From NCBI GenBank assembly GCA_964558665.1, contig CAZLFA010000039.1:1-37546 (forward strand): a stretch of 37,546 nt of DNA, read 5' to 3'. Shown here piece by piece: positions 23,805 to 32,310 of the stretch (its first letter is position 1; the number at the start of each line of letters is the position of its first letter). Source of the DNA: CAZLFA01 sp964558665. GTDB lineage: Bacteria > Desulfobacterota > Syntrophia > Syntrophales > PHBD01. A model generated the notes under the pieces. It had not been told where the DNA came from. It did not search any database and saw only the letters and a list, made by a program, of their open reading frames with translations. A program made the position numbers and the translations under genes.

Positions 23805-24320
23805 ATGTCGGACATTATAGAAACCATCCTTTCCAGGAGAAGCATACGTAAATTTGCCAAAAAAGATGTCGACGATGGAGATATTTTAAATCTCCTGAAA
23901 GCCGCCATGAGTGCCCCTTCTGCAGGGAACGAACAGCCATGGCATTTTATAGTGATCAGAGACAGGAAAATCATGGACAAGATTCCTTCCGTGCATCCAT
24001 ATGCCCAGGCGTTGGAGACCGCACCGGTAGCCATTCTCGTTTGCGGCGACCTCGAACTGGAATCTTTTAAAGGATTCTGGGTGCAGGACTGTTCGGCGGC
24101 GACTCAGAATCTATTACTGGCCGCCCATGCCGGAGGACTGGGAGCCGTATGGCTCGGGCTCTATCCGATTGAAGAGAGAGTCTCCGGCATGCGGAAGATA
24201 ATGGAGATGCCGGATCATATCATTCCGCTGGCGCTGATCCCTGTCGGCTATCCTGATGAACATAAAGGACCTGTCGACCGGTTTAATGCCTCCCGGATAA
24301 GGTATGAAAAGTGGCAGTAG
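23805..24320 (+). CDS. Nitroreductase-family flavoprotein
   Basis: A 171-residue FMN-dependent oxidoreductase of the short nitroreductase type. The start at 23805 is fixed by AGGAGG just upstream. It has the N-terminal SRRSIRKFAKKDV (FMN phosphate contacts), APSAGNEQPWHFIVI, and DCSAATQNLLLAAHAGGLGAVWLG (about 88-111), all hallmarks of this family. The C-terminal LIPVGYPDE segment is also typical. Substrate unknown. It is divergent from ychF and not obviously linked to the following operon, which has its own promoter. Confidence 0.93.
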   Translation: MSDIIETILSRRSIRKFAKKDVDDGDILNLLKAAMSAPSAGNEQPWHFIVIRDRKIMDKIPSVHPYAQALETAPVAILVCGDLELESFKGFWVQDCSAATQNLLLAAHAGGLGAVWLGLYPIEERVSGMRKIMEMPDHIIPLALIPVGYPDEHKGPVDRFNASRIRYEKWQ

Positions 24321-24389
24321 CAAATCTCCGGATGGTATCTTGACCTTATCAGGCGTGCAATAGCGGATTTTGCTGAACTATCCGCCAAC

Positions 24390-24418
24390 TTGACAACCAG
24401 TAAGTATGTGCTTATTTT
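24390..24418 (+). promoter_or_regulatory. Sigma-70-type promoter of the diadenylate cyclase/clpB operon
   Basis: TTGACA at 24390-24395, a 17-base spacer and TATTTT at 24413-24418, 63 bases before the diadenylate cyclase ATG. A 6-bp hairpin (GCGGAT/ATCCGC, 24363-24385) lies just upstream. No heat-shock-type promoter was recognised before clpB itself. Confidence 0.6.
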
Positions 24419-24481
24419 ACAGGCGGCAACAGGCTGTAGAAAACACGTGAAACCGGGTAAACATCTACGGAGGTAAAGACG

Positions 24482-25345
24482 ATGATCAATAGAACGATAC
24501 TGGAGGCGGCTTGCCATGTAGCAAGCGAACTGGAAGCCAAGGCGGTTGTTGTCTATTCCAGCCTCGCTTCTCAGCTTCCGGCCTGCATGGGCGCCGACTG
24601 CTCTTATAAGATCGTGTTGGTTGCCAAGGAAAACGAAGTGATCCCGGATGAACTGGCAGCCGGTGCAGTTATACTGACTATTCCGAACGTTAATCTGAGC
24701 AGGATAGGACAGATAAAGATTGCCGTAATCAAGGGAATCGCCATCGGCCTTTTTAAAAAAGGAGACAAGCTTGTCTGCCTGAGCGGCGTGCCGCGGTTCG
24801 GATATGTGGACAGCATGTTTGTTATTGATGTCGGAAAGGAGTTTGAATTCCTCACATCAGAGAATATTACGGATATTACAAAAGCCGTGTATCCTGAGGT
24901 GTTCGGTTCCGTGCTGAATATCAGCCTGGATCTGGCCGCGCAGGGCAGAGAAGGGCGCAAGGTGGGGACCACCTTTATTCTGGGTGATCATGAAAAGGTG
25001 CTGCAACTTTCACGGCAGATGATCATCAACCCCTTCATGGGTTACACTGAAGAGGAGAGGAATATCCTCAATCCGGAATTGAAGGAGACGATCAAGGAGT
25101 TCTCTGCAATCGACGGTGCTTTCATCGTCAAGGACAACGGCGTGATAGTCACAGCCGGCCGGCACCTGAACGCCGCCCTGGAGAGTCGTGAATTTCCTCA
25201 GGGGCTGGGCAGCAGGCACATAGCGGCCGCGGGAATTACCAGCATTACGGATGCAGTTGCGGTTGTCCTTTCCGAGTCGACAGGGAATATCGTCGTCTTC
25301 AAGAACGGAAAGATATTTGTGTGTATTGAGAAACCAGCGTTATAG
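24482..25345 (+). CDS. DacZ-like diadenylate cyclase (PK-C-like domain + DAC domain)
   Basis: Predicted to make c-di-AMP from two ATP. The C-terminal half (about 150-287) is a DAC/DisA_N domain with the catalytic DGA at 211-213 (SAIDGAFIVKDNGVIV), GRHLNA, and the second motif GSRHIAAAGIT (244-254; bacterial enzymes usually read RHRAA). The N-terminal half (about 1-120) resembles a pyruvate-kinase C-terminal-like domain: helix LEAACHVASELEAKAVVVYS, AGAVILTIPN and a GLFKKGDKLVCLSGVP segment. That order is known from archaeal DacZ, not from DisA, CdaA or CdaS. The ATG follows GGAGGT. clpB starts 11 bases after the stop, so the two are co-transcribed. No membrane helices, so cytosolic. Confidence 0.85.
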   Translation: MINRTILEAACHVASELEAKAVVVYSSLASQLPACMGADCSYKIVLVAKENEVIPDELAAGAVILTIPNVNLSRIGQIKIAVIKGIAIGLFKKGDKLVCLSGVPRFGYVDSMFVIDVGKEFEFLTSENITDITKAVYPEVFGSVLNISLDLAAQGREGRKVGTTFILGDHEKVLQLSRQMIINPFMGYTEEERNILNPELKETIKEFSAIDGAFIVKDNGVIVTAGRHLNAALESREFPQGLGSRHIAAAGITSITDAVAVVLSESTGNIVVFKNGKIFVCIEKPAL

Positions 25346-25356
25346 ACGGAGAGTAT

Positions 25357-27966
25357 ATGAGATTTGATAAATTTACTTTAAAAGTGCAGGAGGCTCTTCA
25401 GGAAGCACAGGGACTGGCCGGAAAATACGGCCAGCAGGGCATCGAGAGCGAGCATCTGCTGATAGCGTTTTTAGAACAGCAGGAAGGTATCGTCGGCGTC
25501 ATTCTGAAAAAGATGGGTGTCGATCCCGGTGTGATCGAAGACAAACTGAAAAACGCAGTGGAAAAGATGCCGCGGGTTCAGGGAACGGGCGCCGGACAGG
25601 TCTATATAACACCGGGGCTCAACAAGATTCTCGACCAGGCGATGTCCGAAGCGGCGCGGCTCACCGACGAGTACGTGAGTGCCGAGCATATTCTGGTTGC
25701 CATGGCGGATGCCAAGGAAGGCAGGGCATCTCAAATTCTGAGTGAAGCGGGAGTTACGAAAGACGGGATATTCAAGGCGCTGGTGGAGATCCGCGGCAAT
25801 CAGCGGATCACCGATCCCAACCCGGAGGACAAGTATCAGGCGCTGAAGCGCTATGCAAGGGACTTTAACGAACTTGCCCGCAAAGGTTCTTTCGACCCGG
25901 TCATCGGCCGCGACGATGAGATACGCCGGATCATGCAGGTGCTGTCGCGGCGCACGAAGAACAACCCCGTTCTGATCGGGGAGCCGGGTGTCGGCAAAAC
26001 GGCAATAGTCGAAGGATTGGCGCAGAGGATCGTGAACGGGGACGTTCCGGAGAACCTGAAGGGTAAACGTGTAATCGGACTGGACATAGGCGCGCTGGTT
26101 GCCGGCGCCAAATACAGAGGTGAATTTGAGGAAAGATTGAAGGCGGTGCTTAAGGAAGTAATCAGTGCCGAAGGGGAGATTATCCTCTTCATCGACGAGA
26201 TCCACACGGTTGTCGGCGCCGGGGCGGCGGAGGGATCGGTTGATGCCTCCAACATGCTGAAACCGGCGCTTGCCAGGGGAGAGCTGCGCTGCGTAGGCGC
26301 AACGACGCTCAATGAATACAGAAAACATATCGAGAAAGATCCGGCACTGGAACGCCGCTTCGCTCCCGTCATCGTCAGGGAGCCCACCGTGGAGGACACT
26401 ATCGCCATACTGCGCGGTCTCAAGGAGCGCTATGAAGTTCATCACGGTGTTCAGATAAAGGATTCGGCGATCATCGCCGCTGCCACTCTCTCCAGCCGTT
26501 ATATCAGCGACCGTTTTCTGCCGGACAAGGCAGTCGATCTTGTGGACGAAGCGGCATCGCGTCTGCGCATTGAACTGGACAGCATGCCGGCGGAGATAGA
26601 TGCCGTCGACCGCAGGGTCATGCAGTTGGAGATAGAACGCCAGTCGTTGAAAAACGAAACAGACAAGACGTCGGTGGAAAGGCGTGAAAAGATAGAGAGC
26701 GAACTTGCAGACCTCAGAGAATCCATGGACAGGATGAAGCTGCACTGGGGAAGCGAAAAGGATGCAATAAAGAACATACAGGCCATAAAAGGCAAAATAG
26801 AACAGTACAAGACTGAAGAACTGAACGCCCAGCGGGACGGTGATCTGGCAAAGGCAGCCGAGATCCGGTACGGAAAGCTCGTGGAATTGAACAAGGAGAT
26901 GGAGCGGGAGCAGGCGCGGCTGGAGGATGTCCAGAAGGGCGAAAAGATGCTTAAAGAAGAGGTCGATGCCGAAGACGTAGCGGAAGTAGTTGCCAACTGG
27001 ACGGGTATTCCGGTAGCACGCATGATGGAAAGCGACGTGCAGAAGCTTATCCATATGGAGGAGAGGCTCAAACTGCGGGTTGTCGGCCAGGATGAAGGCA
27101 TTTCCTCGGTGTCGAGCGCACTGAGGCGAGCCCGGTCCGGACTGCAGGACCCGAATCGTCCCATCGGATCCTTCATCTTTCTGGGTCCCACAGGCGTCGG
27201 CAAAACCGAGCTTGCCAGGGCGCTGGCGGAGTTCATGTTCGACAACGAGCAGGCCATGATCCGCATCGACATGTCCGAATACATGGAGAAGCACGCCGTG
27301 GCCCGTCTGATCGGGGCTCCTCCCGGATACGTGGGATATGACGAGGGCGGATACCTTACAGAGGCGGTCCGGCGCAGGCCGTACAGCGTTCTTCTTTTCG
27401 ACGAGATTGAGAAGGCGCATCCCGACGTCTTCAATATTCTGCTTCAGATTCTGGACGACGGGAGGCTTACGGACGGGCACGGCAGGACAGTTGATTTCAA
27501 GAACACGGTCGTGATCATGACCTCCAACGTGGGGAGTCAATGGATTCAGGATGAATCGCTCGATGAAGATGAGAAACGTGATCGCACCATGGAGGTGCTG
27601 CGCGCGACCTTCAAGCCGGAATTCCTGAACCGGATAGACGACATCATCACTTTCCGGGCGCTTGCGCTGGGCGACATCGAAAGGATTGTCGATATACAAC
27701 TGCAGCTTATCGGCAAGAGGCTGGCCGGGCGCAAACTGACACTGGAATTGACAGAAAAGGCCAAAGATTATATAGCCAAAACCGGATACAGTCCTATCTA
27801 TGGCGCAAGGCCTCTGAAGAGGGCCATCCAGAAGATGATCCTTGATCCGCTCGCCCTGAAGATATTGGAAGGAACATTTGCAGAAGGGGACGAGGTGTTT
27901 CTCGACGTGGACGAAAAGGGAGGAATTAAGTTTGAAAAAAAGAAAAGGAAAAGACAAGGCAAATAA
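25357..27966 (+). CDS. clpB: ATP-dependent disaggregase ClpB
   Basis: Hsp100 hexameric chaperone that works with DnaK to pull proteins from aggregates. Full length (869 residues): an N-domain with two Clp-N repeats (about 1-145), AAA1 with Walker A GEPGVGKT (208-215) and LFIDEIHTVVGAGAAEG, the ClpB-specific coiled-coil middle domain (about 405-530), and AAA2 with Walker A GPTGVGKT (610-617), LLFDEIEKAHPDVFN and sensor TSNVGS. The C-terminus is highly charged (KKKRKRQGK). The ribosome site is CGGAGAG. It appears to lack its own heat-shock promoter and to depend on the diadenylate cyclase transcript. Confidence 0.98.
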   Translation: MRFDKFTLKVQEALQEAQGLAGKYGQQGIESEHLLIAFLEQQEGIVGVILKKMGVDPGVIEDKLKNAVEKMPRVQGTGAGQVYITPGLNKILDQAMSEAARLTDEYVSAEHILVAMADAKEGRASQILSEAGVTKDGIFKALVEIRGNQRITDPNPEDKYQALKRYARDFNELARKGSFDPVIGRDDEIRRIMQVLSRRTKNNPVLIGEPGVGKTAIVEGLAQRIVNGDVPENLKGKRVIGLDIGALVAGAKYRGEFEERLKAVLKEVISAEGEIILFIDEIHTVVGAGAAEGSVDASNMLKPALARGELRCVGATTLNEYRKHIEKDPALERRFAPVIVREPTVEDTIAILRGLKERYEVHHGVQIKDSAIIAAATLSSRYISDRFLPDKAVDLVDEAASRLRIELDSMPAEIDAVDRRVMQLEIERQSLKNETDKTSVERREKIESELADLRESMDRMKLHWGSEKDAIKNIQAIKGKIEQYKTEELNAQRDGDLAKAAEIRYGKLVELNKEMEREQARLEDVQKGEKMLKEEVDAEDVAEVVANWTGIPVARMMESDVQKLIHMEERLKLRVVGQDEGISSVSSALRRARSGLQDPNRPIGSFIFLGPTGVGKTELARALAEFMFDNEQAMIRIDMSEYMEKHAVARLIGAPPGYVGYDEGGYLTEAVRRRPYSVLLFDEIEKAHPDVFNILLQILDDGRLTDGHGRTVDFKNTVVIMTSNVGSQWIQDESLDEDEKRDRTMEVLRATFKPEFLNRIDDIITFRALALGDIERIVDIQLQLIGKRLAGRKLTLELTEKAKDYIAKTGYSPIYGARPLKRAIQKMILDPLALKILEGTFAEGDEVFLDVDEKGGIKFEKKKRKRQGK

Positions 27967-27978
27967 AGGAGGATATTG

Positions 27979-28827
27979 ATGAACACTTTAAAGACAGGTT
28001 TGCTGCTGGGAGCGCTGACGGGGCTTCTGATGCTGATAGGGGGGATGATCGGCGGTAAAGGCGGTATGGCGATTGCGTTCATCTTCGCGATTATAATGAA
28101 TTTCGGAAGCTACTGGTTTTCGGACAAGATTGTGCTCAGCATGTACAATGCACAGGAGGTGACCCCCGCGCAGGCTCCGGAGCTTTACAACATGGTGAGA
28201 GGTCTGACGGTGCGGGCAAATCTTCCCATGCCCAGGGTTTATATCATTCCGGAGGATACGCCAAACGCGTTTGCCACGGGACGAGATGAAGAGCATGCCG
28301 TTGTGGCGGTTACGGAAGGCATCCTCAGGATTCTCAACAACGACGAACTCGAGGGCGTTCTGGCGCACGAGCTTACTCATATCAAGAACAAGGACATTCT
28401 GATCGGGTCGATTGCCGCGACGATTGCCGGCGCCATTGTCATGCTGGCAAACATGGCCCAGTGGGCGGCGATCTTCGGCGGTGCCAGAAGTGAAGACGAT
28501 GAAGGGGGCGGAGTGGTAGGCATGATCCTCATGGCGATACTGGCACCCATCGCGGCCACTCTTATCCAGATGGCCATATCGAGATCGCGCGAATATATGG
28601 CCGATGAAGGCGGCGCACAGATCTCCGGCAAACCTTACGGACTCGCCGGCGCCCTGGCTAAGATATCTGGGGCCTCGCAGGCGGCACCTATGGACGCCAA
28701 TCCGTCAACGGCGCATATGTTTATCGTTAATCCTCTGACCGGCAGAGCTTTCATGAACCTCTTCAGCACGCATCCTCCTACGGAGGAGAGGATTGCGAGG
28801 TTACGCACGATGAGGCCGACCCGGTAA
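27979..28827 (+). CDS. htpX: Membrane zinc metalloprotease HtpX
   Basis: M48-family membrane protease for quality control of membrane proteins. It has two N-terminal membrane helices (about 5-24 and 30-48), then the zinc motif HELTH (130-134) in LAHELTHIKNKD, two more hydrophobic helices (about 140-160 and 175-197), and the third zinc ligand Glu (about 205) in SRSREYMADEGGA. The C-terminal FSTHPPTEERIARLR motif is diagnostic of HtpX. ATG at 27979 follows AGGAGG; 12 bases separate it from clpB. The 282-residue length is normal. Confidence 0.96.
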   Translation: MNTLKTGLLLGALTGLLMLIGGMIGGKGGMAIAFIFAIIMNFGSYWFSDKIVLSMYNAQEVTPAQAPELYNMVRGLTVRANLPMPRVYIIPEDTPNAFATGRDEEHAVVAVTEGILRILNNDELEGVLAHELTHIKNKDILIGSIAATIAGAIVMLANMAQWAAIFGGARSEDDEGGGVVGMILMAILAPIAATLIQMAISRSREYMADEGGAQISGKPYGLAGALAKISGASQAAPMDANPSTAHMFIVNPLTGRAFMNLFSTHPPTEERIARLRTMRPTR

Positions 28828-28849
28828 GTTCAGAGAAGGAGGTTCTTCA

Positions 28850-29284
28850 GTGGACGAGGAAAAGAAGGGAAAGAGTTTTGTCGTCAAGGATAAGCGTATC
28901 TTCAGCGAGGATGCAGAGGAAAAGGCTGAGGAAACCTTAAAGGAAGAAGCCGCTCAGGAAGAAAAAACGGTGGATGACCGGGCCGGACGGGAGACCGAGG
29001 AAACAGGCTCTTCGCAGGAGGCTCATTATCCGGAGATCAACTTTGCCAATTTCGTGATATCGCTGGGAACGAGCGCGATGTATCATTTCGGGGATTATCC
29101 CGATCCGGAAAATGGAAAATCGGAGGTCAACCTGACTGCGGCCAAGCAGACAATAGACATCCTGGGAATGCTTGAAGCGAAAACAAAAGGCAATCTTGAC
29201 GAAAACGAGAAAGGCCTCATCGAAGGACTTTTGTTTGAACTGCGCATGCGCTATGTAAAGGAGAAGGAGAAAGCGGGGAAATAG
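28850..29284 (+). CDS. DUF1844 family protein
   Basis: A 144-residue soluble protein. The first half (about 1-60) is Glu/Lys-rich and probably disordered. The second half matches DUF1844: INFANFVISLGTSAMYHFGD, a KQTIDILGMLEAKTKGNL helix and a C-terminal EGLLFELRMRYVKE helix. The start is GTG with AGAAGGAGG upstream, 22 bases after htpX. The function is unknown; it is frequent in deltaproteobacteria. It closes the diadenylate cyclase-clpB-htpX operon before a terminator. Confidence 0.9.
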   Translation: MDEEKKGKSFVVKDKRIFSEDAEEKAEETLKEEAAQEEKTVDDRAGRETEETGSSQEAHYPEINFANFVISLGTSAMYHFGDYPDPENGKSEVNLTAAKQTIDILGMLEAKTKGNLDENEKGLIEGLLFELRMRYVKEKEKAGK

Positions 29285-29403
29285 AGAACATCCCTGCACG
29301 ACGAAGAAAAAGATCTTGTCCTGCAGTGTGAGAGCCGGGCGCGCAGATTGTGCAAAATAAACAGCAGATAATGCTGAGGGTAACTATTGTATAAATAAAA
29401 TAG

Positions 29404-29441
29404 AGACGCTTTCTCATATATGGGGTGGCGTCTTTTTTATT
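29404..29441 (+). terminator. Intrinsic terminator after the DUF1844 gene
   Basis: AGACGC pairs with GCGTCT across an 18-base loop that can extend the stem by G-U pairs; TTTTTATTT follows directly. Confidence 0.7.
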
Positions 29442-29447
29442 TGAACC

Positions 29448-29534
29448 CGGATTACGCGATAAAGACGTAATACCCTTTGACCAGGATAATATATCCACTT
29501 ATCCAGGCGCCTATACGTTCTATTGCGTAATCCG
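29448..29534. repeat. Inverted repeat with 59-base spacer
   Basis: CGGATTACGCGATA (29448-29461) and TATTGCGTAATCCG (29521-29534) are inverted copies at 13 of 14 positions. They end 32 bases before the -35 box of the FapA-like gene, a suitable place for an activator or a looping repressor, or the ends of a small element. Confidence 0.55.
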
Positions 29535-29566
29535 TGTTGAAATAAGGATTTTAGAATCGTTTAGTG

Positions 29567-29595
29567 TTGACACATTAATAAATTCGCCTTATATT
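29567..29595 (+). promoter_or_regulatory. Near-consensus sigma-70 promoter
   Basis: TTGACA at 29567-29572, exact 17-base spacer, TATATT at 29590-29595. It is about 90 bases before the first ATG of the FapA-like gene. Confidence 0.75.
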
Positions 29596-29684
29596 TCCAA
29601 TCAGGTTCAATAAACATAACGGCTTTGTAAAACCTGTTTTTACCGGCAAGGGATAAGGCGAAACACAGAATATTTTTCTATCGC

Positions 29685-32150
29685 ATGACAGCATCGGCAG
29701 GTTTAATCGTGTCATGCGAGTTTATGGGGGATGTAGAAAAATACCTGATTCGCTTAAAAAGAATACTTTGCTCAAGATGTGCATGGTTAAAAAAAATTGC
29801 TGGAGATAAAGCCATTCAAGAACAAATATCGTCCCCCAAATTTCTGGAGATTTCCAATGAAGGCGTCTTTGTCAACCTGGAGCTGATTGAGGAGGCCGGT
29901 CTTTTTCTCACCTTTGTCAGTGAAATATTTGCCAAGGGCTACTATCTCCATGGTATCAATTATCAAAACTTCCATAAAATTCTCTACGACTTCGATAAGT
30001 TCAAAAGCAGGAACACCAAAGTGTTTCTGGCAGGCGTCATTGCCGCCCTGCCTCCGGAAAAGGCACCCCTTTATGTGAGATTCAAGATCAGAGAAAGTAC
30101 CGCCTATTACGATTTCGGCTCCGTGACAGTTAAAGCGGCTGATGGACGGGAAATTGAGGCGCGCATCACCTTCGATGAACTGGCTGCTGCAGCCTGGAAC
30201 AGCCAGATACGCTTTGGTTTGAATGAGCAAAACATACGGCAGAGGATTAATGAGAAATCTAAAGGTATGGCGGAGATTGCAAAGTCGACGCTGCCCGTAA
30301 AGGGTGAGGATGCAAGACTGGACTACCTCACGAAAATGGAGAAGGATCTGGCTCCGGTTGAAGATCCCAAGACCGGTCGCCTGGATCTGAAGCGCAACAA
30401 GTGCACCTTTCCACAGGTTCTTGACATCAGAAAAAACAAAATAATACGCAAGGTCAATGCAACAGAAGGGACGCCCGGCCATTATTTAAACGGAAAACCA
30501 ATCCCCCCCAAACCCGGACACGATCTGAATCTGGACTTTTTCGTTGGAGACGGGACAGAAGTAATAACGGAAGAGGGAACGGATTATCTTGTTGCCAATC
30601 GCGTCGGTTACCTGGTTGTCAAACCCAGAAGCAATAGAATCTCTGTCACTGCGGAGGCGCAGAATCATTCCCCGATAGGCCCGGAAACCGGAAATCTGGA
30701 GATAAAGGCCGGCCAGTTCATTCAATATGGAGATATTCTAAGCGGGTATTCGGTCAGATGCAACAACATCAGCGTCGAAGATGGCAATGTGAACGGTGAA
30801 ATCACAACAAAACGGGGCCGGATAGATGTTAAAAATAACGTGAACAGCGGCAGGCTGGTTGCCCAGGACGGGATCATCAGGGTCAATGGAATCGTAACAA
30901 TGAACTCCTATGTAGAAAGTATCGGCGGCGATATTATCGTGGAAACGGTGGAAAATTCGACGCTGATCGGCTGTAATGTTTCCGTTAAGTCCTGTGTTAA
31001 TTCGATTATTGTCGGTGAGACGATTAAAATTGAAAAGGTGCAGTCCTCAAAGATCCTGGGTATGTCGATTGTTATTGAAGACTCCGAGGAATCGACAAAA
31101 ACGGGGGAAAGAACGGACATCATCATCCCTGTTCTGGAACTCACCGACAAGCGGATACGTGCGATCAGCCATGTCCTGGATGAAAAAAAGAAAACACATG
31201 CACAAAGTGAAGAAAAATTAAGGAAGATGAAGGAGAATAAGATTCTGCAGGCGTATCTGACTGCCGTGAAAGCCGACGATAAATCGGCCATAAACGCCTT
31301 GAGGTGGCATGCTACCCCCATCATGAACGAAATAAACAGGATATCGAAAGATACGGCTGCTCTTCAGGACGAATTATCAGTCATGGAGAATAATCTGTCG
31401 GGGTTGCGCAGTGAACATGAAAATAAGGTCGCAAAGATGCAGAGCATTCAGCAGTGCACCATAGAAAAGAGCCTACATGACAGTGTTATGCTGAAACTCT
31501 ACGGGGGCCTCGACTGGCCGGCGGAATTCAGTCAGATAGAAGCGGATGAAGTCTCGTATAAAAACTTTATCGCTCTGGTAGAAAGTCTCACCCAGGGATT
31601 CAGCAACTATAAGAGGACCGGGTATGTTCAGGAGTTAACAAATCCCGGCACCTATCATTACAACGAATTGCTGAAGATGTACGGCAAAGCGGAAATCATA
31701 GATCCGTTTCAGAAGAAGACGGGACAGGGCATGAAGGGTGATACGGGGAAGGGTGAGTACAGGGAAAGCCGGGTCAATGTAATTTCCGAGGAGGATTTTC
31801 GCCATTTTATGAAGACACGGAAGTGGCTTCCGAGGAAACAGAGCGTAGAGGTTACGATAGACGGTATTTTCAAGGGCTATGTATTCGATTTCAATACATC
31901 CGAACTGTCGGTGCTTCTGGAGAAGGGGCAAAAATGGAGTCCGGTCTTTGACAGGGGAGAAAAAATAAAATTAACCGCCAATGTCTTCAACAACGAATAT
32001 AAATACGACCTCATCATTGCCTATGTTACCGATAGGGCCGACTATGTGAAGGTCGGCGGCTACTTTATCAATATCAATAGTGAGGATGTCGACAAGATTT
32101 ACAAACTGAAGAACAGGTTTGAGGTCATGCTTAAGTCATCGTCAAGCTGA
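29685..32150 (+). CDS. FapA/DUF342-family protein with PilZ-like C-terminus
   Basis: An 821-residue cytoplasmic protein. The middle (about 240-480) is a DUF342/FapA right-handed beta-helix: ILDIRKNKIIRKV-type start, TEGTPGHYLNGKPIPPKPG, then repeating short strands (SVEDGNVNGEI, VNSGRLVAQDGIIRVNG, ESIGGDIIVE). Residues about 490-600 are a charged coiled coil. The C-terminal 120 residues (about 700-815) look PilZ-like (RKQSVEVTIDGIFKGYVFDFN), but the usual c-di-GMP motifs RxxxR and D/NxSxxG are incomplete. The N-terminal 120 residues are unassigned. No flagellar genes surround it. The start is uncertain: ATG at 29685 or 29724, neither with a good ribosome site. Confidence 0.82.
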   Translation: MTASAGLIVSCEFMGDVEKYLIRLKRILCSRCAWLKKIAGDKAIQEQISSPKFLEISNEGVFVNLELIEEAGLFLTFVSEIFAKGYYLHGINYQNFHKILYDFDKFKSRNTKVFLAGVIAALPPEKAPLYVRFKIRESTAYYDFGSVTVKAADGREIEARITFDELAAAAWNSQIRFGLNEQNIRQRINEKSKGMAEIAKSTLPVKGEDARLDYLTKMEKDLAPVEDPKTGRLDLKRNKCTFPQVLDIRKNKIIRKVNATEGTPGHYLNGKPIPPKPGHDLNLDFFVGDGTEVITEEGTDYLVANRVGYLVVKPRSNRISVTAEAQNHSPIGPETGNLEIKAGQFIQYGDILSGYSVRCNNISVEDGNVNGEITTKRGRIDVKNNVNSGRLVAQDGIIRVNGIVTMNSYVESIGGDIIVETVENSTLIGCNVSVKSCVNSIIVGETIKIEKVQSSKILGMSIVIEDSEESTKTGERTDIIIPVLELTDKRIRAISHVLDEKKKTHAQSEEKLRKMKENKILQAYLTAVKADDKSAINALRWHATPIMNEINRISKDTAALQDELSVMENNLSGLRSEHENKVAKMQSIQQCTIEKSLHDSVMLKLYGGLDWPAEFSQIEADEVSYKNFIALVESLTQGFSNYKRTGYVQELTNPGTYHYNELLKMYGKAEIIDPFQKKTGQGMKGDTGKGEYRESRVNVISEEDFRHFMKTRKWLPRKQSVEVTIDGIFKGYVFDFNTSELSVLLEKGQKWSPVFDRGEKIKLTANVFNNEYKYDLIIAYVTDRADYVKVGGYFININSEDVDKIYKLKNRFEVMLKSSSS

Positions 32151-32310
32151 TTATGCAAGGAATACTGATCGCCGATTAACCCTTGTCAGTATCATCTCAT
32201 AATCATATCATACCTCCTTTCTCCTGCTATTTGCTTATCGCTGAAATCCTGAATGTCGATCATCCTTTACATAAACTGACGGCTGTGTTAGAGGATGCAA
32301 CTATAAAAAA

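Larger units (their letters stand above)
29285..29684. other. Regulatory intergenic region upstream of the FapA-like gene
   Basis: About 400 bases without a gene. It contains the terminator of the preceding operon, a 13-of-14 inverted repeat, a small GGATA/TATCC hairpin inside that repeat (29484-29496) and a near-consensus promoter, all listed separately. Confidence 0.6.

Noticed and set aside
24321..24481. c-di-AMP riboswitch upstream of the diadenylate cyclase gene
   Set aside because: Only one 6-bp hairpin upstream of the promoter is visible; the leader after the promoter is about 60 bases, too short for a ydaO-type element.
25471..27957. Very long minus-strand open frame (828 codons) opposite clpB
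   Set aside because: It lies entirely within clpB, has a His/Cys/Phe-rich composition and no recognisable domain; such mirror frames are common opposite GC-rich codon-biased genes.
29787..30482. Minus-strand frame (231 codons) opposite the FapA-like gene
   Set aside because: No domain, no ribosome site and fully contained in the beta-helix gene.
32162..32192. ATACTGA/TCAGTAT repeat as terminator of the FapA-like gene
   Set aside because: Seven-bp stem with a long loop and no T-tract.
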